Under the pieces are notes generated by a model, which searched no databases, was not told where the DNA came from, and saw nothing but the letters and a program-made list of their open reading frames with translations. From assembly GCA_036362985.1 (NCBI GenBank), contig JAYGXS010000001.1, positions 34,076,767 through 34,140,766 on the forward strand: a stretch of 64,000 nt of DNA, read 5' to 3'. The stretch comes from Ligula intestinalis (lineage: Eukaryota; Platyhelminthes; Cestoda; Diphyllobothriidea; Diphyllobothriidae). Below, one piece after another: positions 56,101 to 64,000 of this stretch (position 1 is its first letter; every line of letters begins with the position of its first letter). Made by a program: the position numbers and the translations under genes.

Positions 56101-58320
56101 ACCGGAACAGGTTTACTAAAATGTTGATGTTTCGGAGAGTTTGGTTAGCACATCATTGTCCAGGCGTTAAATGTACTTATCAAACAGAAATTGAAGTGTA
56201 CTGTGCCTTACTTGTCAATCTCTGGTTGATTTATTTTTTGCCGTCTCGGCCCTTTGAAGGATTTTTAGTGGGCATTTTAGCTGTGTGCGTTGTGGGTCAC
56301 TTTCTCGATTGGGACAGTTAGACTCTGCCGGTGTTCTTAAACCCAGTAGTTCTTTTTCCTGAGCTATGTGTATGGAATGACGCAAAACCTTATAAGCTGT
56401 AGGACGGTCAAGATGACTGATGGCAGAGTTGGCATCATTATACCACGCGTCAACTGTTAACTGTTCCAATTATGATTTGGCCAAAAAAGTCATGCGCTTA
56501 GAGATACTTGAAGAGCACGGTGGGATATATAATTCACTATGTCTCTACAGTTCTGTAAGATAGTACACATGATAAAAATCTCCATATTGAGATTATCGTC
56601 TAGCTCTGCTATCGATACAATGAAGGACTTTTGCCTCTACGGCTTTGTGGTCGAGCGGGGCAGGTTAGAAAAAAACAGTGCCATGCACCCAATAAGAGAC
56701 GATGTACTGGTTTCTTATTTTCCACTTCAGTACACTTTGCATCATTAACATTTCGTCTTTACTTTACTGAAAATTATTTTTGTGTTCTTCTACCCAACCG
56801 TCATTTTATCACAGGACTGATCGGCAAAAAAATAAACGCTCCTTATATTTCTGGCTGATAGTGCTTTGGTTCCATTTCATGCTTACAGCACGAAGCATTT
56901 CCCCATTTTATGTGAATAATCGTGCCGTCCAAAATATAATTTTCCTTTAAGAGGTGTGTTCTTACTGCCGTTTTATGTAATGGTTAGCGATCTTGGGAAA
57001 CTTCCTTTGCTGATACATTCACGTAAATCCAATTCTCTTTTGTGGTCCTTAGACAATAGAAATTAGACTTCCCGTCACCACATACGTGATGGTACTCTCA
57101 GCTCATTTAAGTTGAAGATGTTTACGTTATCGTCATTCTCTGTATTTTACCAACACTGTAGTGAGGTAGCCGATGAGAACATTTTGAACAGAAATTGCCT
57201 AAAAATACAATATCAATCCAAACGGTAGCGATAAATTTAACCGACAGAGACAATTGAGACTGAAAAGACTTATTCGTAATTATTTCCTGTCATCAGCCTG
57301 GTATTTATTTCTAGGTCAGTTGATCTTTAGGATTTCATGTCAAAGATCCTGGCCCATCGGCTGCAATTGGGGTCATTCAGTCATACTACAGTAGTGTTTC
57401 AGTGTGTGTTTCAGTAGTGTTGCAGGAGGGAATATGCATCATTCTGTTTTGTCTTGAAACTGAGAGATTGACGCAGGGCGACCGGCAATCGATAGATGGT
57501 AAATGTTACCGACCGAGACTAGCCTGTCTAAATTAAACAACCCTGGTTAATAGTCCAGAAACCGAAAATGACCATTTTACTCTTCTCTGTTTCTACCGGT
57601 ACCATCGTTCGGCTACTGATTGCCCGTCACTACCTGCGATGATTCTTGTTTGAGGCTCTCAAGTGAAACCCAACCGCGGATATGCGGTTAATTTCATTCC
57701 CATCTGAAGTTAATAGACTTCGAAACAATATTAGTGGTCGTAGCGGTAGTAGATGAAATGAATGCATGCGTTATTGCAGCAGTCGCAGTCCCCTTCATGC
57801 AAGTATATAATTCTTGCTTAAAAAGATCAGAAATTCTCTGCGAAAATGGAAACCTTACTGTCCACATTTTCTAGACTGCTTCCCTAGATGGACGTCAGCC
57901 CACGGAATGTGTGCACATAGCGGGTATCTTCTTCCGCTTTCTGTGTTTCTAGCCAGGTAGCTGACCTGGAAGCCTTGACCGCATCCCATTCCTACTGAAA
58001 TTTCTCAAAAAGCCTCGCCTCCAGTCCGACAGGTTATTTACTTCAGCAATAGGACATCCGTTTGACGTTTGCTCCTTGTTGACCCTATTTTCCAAATAGG
58101 TAAGCTCCCATCATTTGTATTCCGCCTCGATACACCCTGTCCTGACCGAAAGCATCCTGGTAGTCTAATGAGTTAAGCCGATTTTCCGTGATGAAGGGAC
58201 AGGACCACGGAGCGCTGACGACCCGCATCGTCTGCGTGACCACTGCCCGTTTGATGTGCGAATGTGATAAGGCACTTTCTCACTCTGACGGGCGTATGGG
58301 GGGAGAGGGGCGTGCCGTCC
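56101..58320. other. Unassigned stretch
   Basis: A minus-strand frame at 56215-56469 (contains SHLDRPTAYKVLRHSIH) could be a remnant of an element linker, but I cannot name it. Nothing else recognised. Confidence 0.25.
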
Positions 58321-58326
58321 TACGCT

Positions 58327-58349
58327 CCCCCTCCCCCCCCCCCTCCCCC
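58327..58349. repeat. C-rich low-complexity tract
   Basis: CCCCCTCCCCCCCCCCCTCC-type run. Confidence 0.9.
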
Positions 58350-58520
58350 AGTTCGCACAAAATCATTGGACCGCAGCGATCAGTTGTGGATGCAGGAGGT
58401 CACCTCCATCGCCTAGCGGACATCCGATCTGAAGAAACGAGATAAGCACGTTCAAAGTGAAGCTAATCACACCCCCTCTTCCGCAGGTCTTTCGAATCTA
58501 ATGGAGTTGACTATATTCCT

Positions 58521-58540
58521 CCCCCCCCCCCCCCCCCCCC
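58521..58540. repeat. Poly-C tract (20 C)
   Basis: Twenty consecutive C, then GCCCACCCCC. Confidence 0.95.
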
Positions 58541-58969
58541 GCCCACCCCCTAAACCGAGAGCGGATGTAACTCCTGACCCGTACGTGTCTCCCAAAGAGA
58601 GAGACAGAGAAAGATCTAATTAAAAAGTTTTTTTCAGTAGCCGATATTCGATTATGTTTCTATTCGGATGAGGGGAGGGGGTAGTGTCGTGTGGTCACTC
58701 GAGTGGACATGGGGGACTTGGAAACGCGCTGGATCACCGACAGGCGACGGGGTAGCCATTGCCCCACCTATTGTTTCAATGAAGACACAAACGTTTTTTT
58801 GGAGCCAGATTAAGAAACACATCATCTGTTAGAATAGCCCAAAGGCCACTGAACAGGCCGCAGACGAGCAGTTTAAAGTCTGTTTAAATAATGCCCATCC
58901 AATGTATGATTGCAGTAATAGTAGTAGTAATGTACCAAGAAAAGGAAAAAAAGAAACACGGAAGAAAAA

Positions 58970-59434
58970 TTAGAAGGATACGCGCAGATCCCGTACTATG
59001 GGACGGAGAAAAACCGAGACCTCGACCGGATTGAACCAAAGGTCCGCGGGGGTGAGTTGGGTGCCTGGTCGAGAACTGCAGACAAAAAGATGCTGATAGT
59101 CAAGCGGAGAGACACCGCAATCGGGACAGCCGTCAGGTGTGGACGGGTCGAGCCGGTGTTGGTACTGGCGAAGGAGCATTGAGTAACCACTGCGTAATTG
59201 AGCCAAGGTAAAGCGAGTGACCCTCGGGGGTTGTTGTTCCGAGGCCGCAATCAGAGGTGGATAGCCGCCCAAAATGACCGAGGGATGGCCATGTGGATTC
59301 TGTAGCTTGGTGTCACTATAAAGAGATAAAAACTGACGGACAGAAATATTATCAATGCAGAAATTACTTTTAGGCGATGCTGTGAGTCGTCTGTTGTGTA
59401 CTTTCAGAAAAGAAGTGGATATGTCCGGCCCTTT
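58970..59434 (-). pseudogene. 3' end of a non-LTR retrotransposon reading frame with C-terminal Cys-His motif
   Basis: The minus strand is open from about 59434 to the TAA at 58970. It reads KVHNRRLTASPKSNFC, QFLSLYSDTKLQNPHGHPSV, then RVTRFTLAQLRSGYSMLLRQ, CPDCGVSPLDYQHLFVC and a PADLWFNPVEVSVFL ending. The Cys-His pattern is C-x2-C-x8-H-x3-C. This final block (QLRSGY...CxxC...HLFxC...DLW.NP) is common to C-termini of jockey/I/R1-group LINE proteins and presumably binds RNA. Just beyond the stop the strand has a T-rich stretch and a TAC triplet run (58919-58932), a plausible element tail. Only the last 155 codons remain. Confidence 0.8.
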
Positions 59435-60710
59435 CTAATTGTCAGAATGCATGTTAAAGTTAATAAAGTCAGTTTGTATTTGGCAGAATTTCGTCTATTA
59501 CTTGTCGCAGTTTCACATCTTCAGGTCCTGGACGTTCATTGACACTGTGAAGGGTGTTTTAGGCTACATTGGTATTCACCGACGCCGAATGAATACCATA
59601 ATTTTACATGGCAATGCTACCGTTTTTCTGCTCTAGAGAGTAATGAAACTGATAAGACTAGCAACAACAATCAATCTCTCCGCCTGGGACCTCTATTTTA
59701 TTTTTAGTTCTGCCAACAGCCCGGTACTTAGTCCTATCGAAAGGCTTTTCCTGCATCAAAAGGAAAGCAGAATCTTTCAATGCAGGGAAAATTGTACTTT
59801 GTGTTTAATCATCAATTTGAAAAAAAACAATAAAGACCATCTGGCTATCTCCTTGTCTGAGATACCCTATGCTGTTTTCAATGCAAACATTCAGACTATA
59901 TCGTACAACTTTTATGTTCGCGTCACAGGCTTACTTCTGGTTGTTTTTTCCCTGCCATCCTGATGCAGTCTATAAACAACCACCCAAATTAGGCTAAGAT
60001 TTTTCGGTATTCCTTGTCGGCATTCACCGGATACCCTGCAGCATGTATACCTCAATGCTTTCACATTTCCGATAACTCGAATCAGCAAAGCCTGTTTTCA
60101 ATTGGCGATGGCCAAACCGGCTGAGTAGATGGTCACTAGAAATAACATCGCAGGTGATGAAATCGCAACAAATCATCATAACTGTCCACTTAGTCTGCAA
60201 TTAACCCCTTGAAGGCACTTGTTCCAATTTGTTAAAACCAACTGGAAATTCCTTCTGCTTCGTTTCCACGACGAGATGGGGACCTTCTTATCGGCCTTGG
60301 GGTTCTAGTTTTTGAATCTCATATACCTCGGGATAATTAAGTGCTTAAGAAGGATAGCCTACAAAGACAAAGTAACTTAGAATGCTCCGTTCGGGATAAC
60401 TTTCCGACGTCAGAAATCCATTTGAAGCAATGCATCTACTTGTCCTACTGGTGCTATTGTTGGGAGCTGTTTTACCAGCTAACTGAAGGCAGCCTACCTC
60501 AAAAGAGAGAAACTTGTTTTTTGCAAACAGCTGAACGACTTTGACTCGGTTCTTTGACTTGCACAACTTCTTTTCTGTTAACGTTCCATTCTGCGTTCTG
60601 CCCTATAGAAATTTAAGCTTTTCCTTTTCATTAACTAGACCGTGCATACTAAACAATAATCTTGTTAGTAGGGAGTTTGTGCAAATTTAAAATGATTAAC
60701 TTGACTCACT
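59435..60710. other. Unassigned stretch
   Basis: Short frames on both strands (for example 59643-59963 plus) without recognised domains. Confidence 0.3.
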
Positions 60711-60714
60711 TGCA

Positions 60715-60865
60715 AAGAATTCGGCGGCCTTGGTAGGATTCGAACCCACGCCGGCAAGGGGAAGGCCTCAGTCCAGCCAACGCTCTGACCAACTGAGTTG
60801 TGAGGTCACCATCGGGAATGGTGATTTTAATTACACTAATGATATGTCACTCGTCCAGCCTACTG
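60715..60865 (-). repeat. Short repeat family A, minus strand, best-preserved pol III boxes
   Basis: Minus strand: leading body GATTCCATAGGTTGCAGTAG, then CTCACAACTCAGTTGGTCAG (box A) near 60800 and GTGGGTTCGAATCCTACC (box B, perfect core) near 60740. The acceptor stem does not close (GTGACCT against AAGGCCG), so a working tRNA gene is unlikely. Confidence 0.75.
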
Positions 60866-60884
60866 CAACCTATGGAATCAACTC

Positions 60885-61005
60885 ATTCAGAAGAAGAAGA
60901 TGCGATCACTGGAAGAAGAGTTTTATCAGCATGACGTTTCGGATTCCCTCGGGAATCCTTAATCACAGGTTATAGTACTTTAGTCATGGTCATGCGCAGA
61001 CTATG
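60885..61005 (-). repeat. PLE-related terminal repeat, minus copy, head-to-head with the next
   Basis: Minus strand: GTGATTAAGGATTCCCGAGG, GAATCCGAAACGTCATGC, GATAAAACTCTTCTTCCAGT, GATCGCATCTTCTTCTTCTG. Stem GGATTCCC/GGGAATCC is perfect. Confidence 0.8.
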
Positions 61006-61009
61006 TTTC

Positions 61010-61116
61010 AACCACCTATGATTAAGGATTCCTGATGGAATCCGAAACGTCAGGCAGATAAAACTCTTCTTCCAGTGATCGCATCTTCTTCTTCTGAACT
61101 GCTTCCTGGAACACGC
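61010..61116 (+). repeat. PLE-related terminal repeat, plus copy leading into the PLE frame
   Basis: Stem GGATTCC (61026-61032) / GGAATCC (61037-61043), GAAAC (61044-61048), GTCAGGC, then GATAAAACTCTTCTTCCAGT, GATCGCATCTTCTTCTTCTG and CTTCCTGGAACACG. The CTGATGA part of a hammerhead is replaced by TATGATTAA, so this copy would not be active. Confidence 0.8.
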
Positions 61117-61715
61117 ATGTTCGCCACTGTTGGCAATCTCTTTGGGCGCGATGCGCTCCGATTGGCTCGAAGGTGGTAAACATTTGCCCTTTAGAAGTCG
61201 TCTATTTATGTGCAGACCCGATTCTTGCACACATGTCTCGACAATAATGTCTTACCGGAGTGTGTTTCGTACAGACCTCCGGTTAATACAGAGTTGGCGA
61301 AATGCACAGAATTTAAGCGCGGCAGAGATATGATCCGAGTGATCCTTCAAGACTGTCATGCGAGGCTTCGCAGGTACTGTCAGAGGATCAACGAAGCGAA
61401 GAGAGGGAGAAGAGCTTTGAGTTTATGGGCGAGAATGGTACCAAACTGTTCCAGCAGAGGGTGACTGAACGAGCTCGAGGCCACAAAGCGAAGCGGGAGG
61501 CAACACTTGAAATTAAGTTTCGCAAGCTACCTCGACCAAATTCATCCAAAGATGATAAACTGGTGCGCAACCTGTCATCCAAAAAGCTGACGGAAGAACA
61601 AATGCAGGTGTTAAGGCATGGAGCCTCATTCAACACAGCTGATACCAGACCTGCCAACATGGTTGCTGCTGTAGAATCAAGAACCCAATCAACTCATTCT
61701 GATACAGTAAGCTGA
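61117..61715 (+). pseudogene. Penelope-like element protein, N-terminal fragment
   Basis: From ATG 61117 the frame reads MFATVGNLFGRDALRLARRW, then stops at 61177 and again at 61192. It resumes with TRFLHTCLDNNVLPECVSYR, RPPVNTELAKCTEFKRGRDM and DCHARLRRYCQRINEAKR. After a frame change near 61400-61420 it continues GENGTKLFQQRV, then VRNLSSKKLTEEQMQVLRHG and ASFNTADTRPANMVAAVES. The last block (NLS..LT..Q..VL.HG..FNTAD..P..M.AA.ES) is the conserved N-terminal region of Penelope-like retroelement proteins upstream of the reverse transcriptase. The fragment stops where a short repeat begins at about 61695. The polymerase and nuclease parts are missing. The upstream neighbour at 61010-61116 is therefore probably the element's own terminal repeat. 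Confidence 0.75.
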
Positions 61716-61785
61716 CTGCCCAAGCAGGATTTCAGAAGCAAACAAGCAAGAATCCACTACATGCCTAAAAGGCGCACCTAATTAT
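61695..61785 (-). repeat. Short repeat family A, leading-body fragment
   Basis: Minus strand: GTAGTGGATTCTTGCTTG, GAAATCCTGCTTGGGCAG and TCAGCTTACTG, as in the 7645 and 9940 copies. It abuts and probably truncates the PLE fragment. Confidence 0.65.
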
Positions 61786-61864
61786 TGGGAAGTTTTGGCA
61801 TTATTAAGTAGGCCTGATAGTCAACTGGTTGATGCTAGATTGACTGCATAGGAGATCCCGTTTG

Positions 61865-61975
61865 GCTAATTAGCTTACTGTATACGAATTAGTGAAGTTC
61901 ATGCGTTCCAGTAGCTTGGGCGAGTAATTTGACCCAAGTGTAAGTAAACTCATGGTCCCCGGCGGGATATTCCCT
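61865..61975 (+). repeat. Short repeat family A, decayed
   Basis: TTAGCTTACTGTATACGAAT, CAGTAGCTTGGGCGAG and GACCCAAGTGTAAGTAAACT follow the leading body of the family. The tRNA-like part is lost. Confidence 0.5.
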
Positions 61976-61979
61976 AGTC

Positions 61980-62448
61980 GTTATCAATGTTATGCAACGT
62001 TGGAAAGTTGTTGTCAGTAAATTCTTCCGTCCTTGCCTGTTTCAAAGACACCCATTTACCCAATCCAGGCTTAAAGCTTACTTATTTGAATCTCAAACCC
62101 GGTTGGCATCTGAGTTTAGCATTCCGTAAACTTGATCACTGGTTTAGGTTCACTCTGTGTGAGGGCCAACAAGCCAGCCTTTTTTATTCCAATATCCTTC
62201 AAAGCACCCAAAAACTTTCAATTTGCACACCTTGTATGGGCTGACCACGCTATCCAAAATGCGGTCAGCTACCCACATTTATTGGTCATTATATGTGGCT
62301 TTATCCCCCCCCTCCCCTCTCCCTGCCCTCCCGCGTTGCAGTCAACACAAACCGGGGAGGAGTAAAGTTTGGTTTATTTTGCAGCGAAAACGGAGCAGCT
62401 GGTTCAGAAGTTAGCCATATTAGGCACGAACGGTCCGCGTCGGGGTGC
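61980..62448. other. Unassigned stretch before the assembly gap
   Basis: A C-rich tract at 62306-62335. No gene supported. Confidence 0.3.
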
Positions 62449-62469
62449 GTGTGTGTGTGTGTGTGTGTG
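62449..62469. repeat. GT dinucleotide repeat at gap edge
   Basis: About ten GT units running into the N gap. Confidence 0.95.
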
Positions 62470-62569
62470 NNNNNNNNNNNNNNNNNNNNNNNNNNNNNNN
62501 NNNNNNNNNNNNNNNNNNNNNNNNNNNNNNNNNNNNNNNNNNNNNNNNNNNNNNNNNNNNNNNNNNNNN
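62470..62569. other. Assembly gap, 100 N
   Basis: Exactly 100 N, the usual placeholder for a gap of unknown size. Frames that run through it are meaningless. Confidence 1.

Positions 62570-62609
<40 letters not shown>
62570..62609. repeat. Poly-G run (40 G) at gap edge
   Basis: Forty consecutive G directly after the gap. May be real or a sequencing artefact. Confidence 0.9.
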
Positions 62610-63315
62610 CGTCCAAACGACGCGCAGGTTGGTTTGGACGATAAGAGGAAGAAAGTGTAGCACATGGTGAAAATTGAAACTCTTTCGCTCGGGGAGGGGG
62701 GGGACTGGGGTTCCCAGGGGATTTAGGAGAAGGCGGAGGCGGGGGAGGAAGTAGAATGGGTTGGTTGGTATTCTGCGGGGTTAATCCATCGAGTGATTCG
62801 TCTTTTTAAATACTTCTCAGAACAATGGACCTGTTTATCCGCCCCTGTATTTATCCGTTTGCAGCCTTCTACTGCCCTCCTAAGAATCATTACATAACTA
62901 AAGCAAAATGGCAATCAAAACTTGGCAGCTGAGTTTTGGATTGTTGACCAGTATATAATTGATCCTGGGGACTTGCTTCCCTCCATATACTATGAGCACA
63001 AACACTTCTCTACTGGGGGACCGTACCTCCTGCAAGAAGGGTTGTGATCGATGCCACTAGGCTCTTTAAGTCGTCAGTCAGACGAACAGAAAATGAAACC
63101 CCAATCGCTGGAGCACTATGTTATGGAGCAGAAATTTTGGATTCATTCTCCACTACACCCCCAATTTAGCGAGCATGGAGGATATAGTATTCATAAGACG
63201 TAGTTGTTATACGATTATTAGCTCTCACGCTGATTGCACGTGGTCGTACCTGGCGCCGTGATGGCTTAACCAATCACATTCGATCAATAATCGCCTCTAT
63301 TACACCACCGGTCTG
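62610..63315. other. Unassigned stretch
   Basis: G-rich near 62690-62755. A CCAAT box-like AACCAATCACATTC occurs near 63268, about 60 bases before the ATG at 63328. No gene in the stretch itself. Confidence 0.3.
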
Positions 63316-63327
63316 GTGATTGAAACT

Positions 63328-63552
63328 ATGAGTACTTCTTCACATTTTTACCAACATTATCGTTGGACACCAATTTACTCGCGTAATTCCCATGTGACTC
63401 CGTACTTCGTTCGTATGAAGTCTTCGCATCGGACAAACCGGAAAGAAGTCCCCGTGTTTGCAAATGAACTGTTGGCTGTAACACCCGAACTCCGACAACT
63501 CACGGCCCACGTGCTTGGCAAATCTCATATAGATGCTGATCCTCTCGAATGA
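63328..63552 (+). CDS. Possible exon or short reading frame, function unknown
   Basis: ATG at 63328 to TGA at 63550-63552, about 74 codons, in a locally less AT-rich region. The product reads ELLAVTPELRQLTAHVLGKS near its C-terminus, which has a helix-like amphipathic pattern. No domain recognised. Its stop overlaps the next ATG as ATGA. In a eukaryote this overlap more likely means a splice event or a sequence error than coupled translation. Composition favours coding over chance, but only mildly. Confidence 0.3.
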   Translation: MSTSSHFYQHYRWTPIYSRNSHVTPYFVRMKSSHRTNRKEVPVFANELLAVTPELRQLTAHVLGKSHIDADPLE

Positions 63553-63767
63553 ACCGCAGTTTCAGTTTTAACGTCATCCCTGTTGGTGTACGTGTATCTG
63601 TGTTCGACGCTCCCCGTCCGGGAAACTCGTCCGAGGCGTCCTCGTTGGTGGCAGTAGAGGAATCGGTAACACCTTGGAACCGCCGCCTGGCTAACGATCC
63701 TGCTATTGCTGCTGCTGCTGCTGCTGTTTTTGTGAAGTTCAAACGGCCGCAAACTGGCAGAGTGTAA
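63549..63767 (+). CDS. Possible exon or short reading frame with polyalanine, function unknown
   Basis: ATG at 63549, stop at 63765-63767, 72 codons. Contains a TGC/GCT triplet run (63707-63726) read as six to eight Ala. The opposite strand is also open here with an Ala run, so the coding strand is uncertain. No domain recognised. It may join the preceding frame through an unseen intron or a one-base error. Confidence 0.25.
   Translation: MNRSFSFNVIPVGVRVSVFDAPRPGNSSEASSLVAVEESVTPWNRRLANDPAIAAAAAAVFVKFKRPQTGRV
63707..63726. repeat. TGC trinucleotide repeat
   Basis: About seven tandem TGC units. Confidence 0.9.
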
Positions 63768-64000
63768 GTGGACGATCGACTCAGCTGCCTTTCAAATGAC
63801 CTAACGTATACCTGCCGTCAAACTCAACAAAAAGGACTCAAAGGGCGAGGTCATGCACCATTCAACAGGGCTGACCAGCGTGCCTGTTCGCCATAGTAGC
63901 GGTGCCAACATCATGGCGAGTGACGCGTGCGTCTGGCAGTCAAGCAACCGATGTAGTAGCAGTCGCTGACGGTGCTGAACTTTGACTAATCGCGAGCGGC
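63768..64000. other. Window end, unassigned
   Basis: No supported feature. Confidence 0.3.

Noticed and set aside
56215..56469. Minus-strand frame containing DRPTAYKVLRHSIH as a host exon
   Set aside because: Non-ATG start, no recognised domain and no neighbouring exon; at best an unnamed element remnant.
60725..60812. Functional tRNA gene on the minus strand
   Set aside because: Box B is perfect, yet the acceptor ends (GTGACCT and AAGGCCG) do not pair and the flanks match short repeat family A.
62293..62670. Frames running through the 100-N gap with poly-Gly or poly-Pro
   Set aside because: They exist only because N and homopolymer G are read as open; no evidence of coding.
1..64000. CRISPR array, operon, or bacterial defence system
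   Set aside because: No regularly spaced repeats with unique spacers, no clustered intact genes on one strand, and the content is plainly eukaryotic transposon debris.

Overview
The window looks like non-coding, repeat-rich DNA from a metazoan nuclear genome. It is AT-rich and gene-poor, it has no bacterial-style operons, and it is littered with decayed retroelements. The mix of elements is: CR1-type LINEs, an RTE-type LINE whose tail carries relics of C2H2 zinc fingers, Penelope-like elements (PLEs) with hammerhead-like motifs, and abundant tRNA-like short repeats. This mix suggests a flatworm, most likely a diphyllobothriidean tapeworm. That assignment is inference from remembered family resemblance, not from a search.

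Layout: 1-3.8 kb is a nearly full-length CR1-like LINE on the minus strand (ORF2 then ORF1, one frameshift plus eight in-frame stops), cut by the window edge. 3.9-10.2 kb is a nest of tRNA-like short repeats in both orientations. 10.9-12.6 kb is a 5'-truncated CR1-like copy with its 3' tail. 13.3-15.1 kb holds a repeat with a hammerhead-like core and a broken GIY-YIG endonuclease fragment typical of PLEs. 16.0-16.8 and 27.6-28.6 kb are two copies of a foldback (long inverted repeat) element. The best candidate for a host gene is 17339-18508 (+), a single-exon 389-residue protein with a PTB/PH-like N-terminus and a Cys/His-rich C-terminal half. 22-23 and 44-45 kb carry related repeats in permuted order. 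25.5-26.1, 36.1, 52.8 and 60.9-61.7 kb carry one PLE-related repeat family; the 61 kb copy runs into a PLE reading frame. 40.4-43.4 kb is an internally deleted RTE-type LINE (minus). 49.1-49.3 kb is the C-terminal end of a Tc1-like transposase. 50.6-53.4 kb is a second kind of non-LTR retrotransposon (plus), interrupted by a 128-bp insertion with a 67-bp duplication. 59.0-59.4 kb is the 3' end of another LINE. 62.47-62.57 kb is a 100-N assembly gap between a GT run and a 40-G run. The last kilobase has two overlapping coding-like reading frames that may be an exon.

No operon, rRNA, functional tRNA or CRISPR array is supported. Most of the window is old mobile DNA. The most interesting thread is the PLE-related material: two sequence families with hammerhead-ribozyme-like cores, one of which is physically joined to a PLE reading frame and also occurs as a small insertion with an unusually long target duplication.
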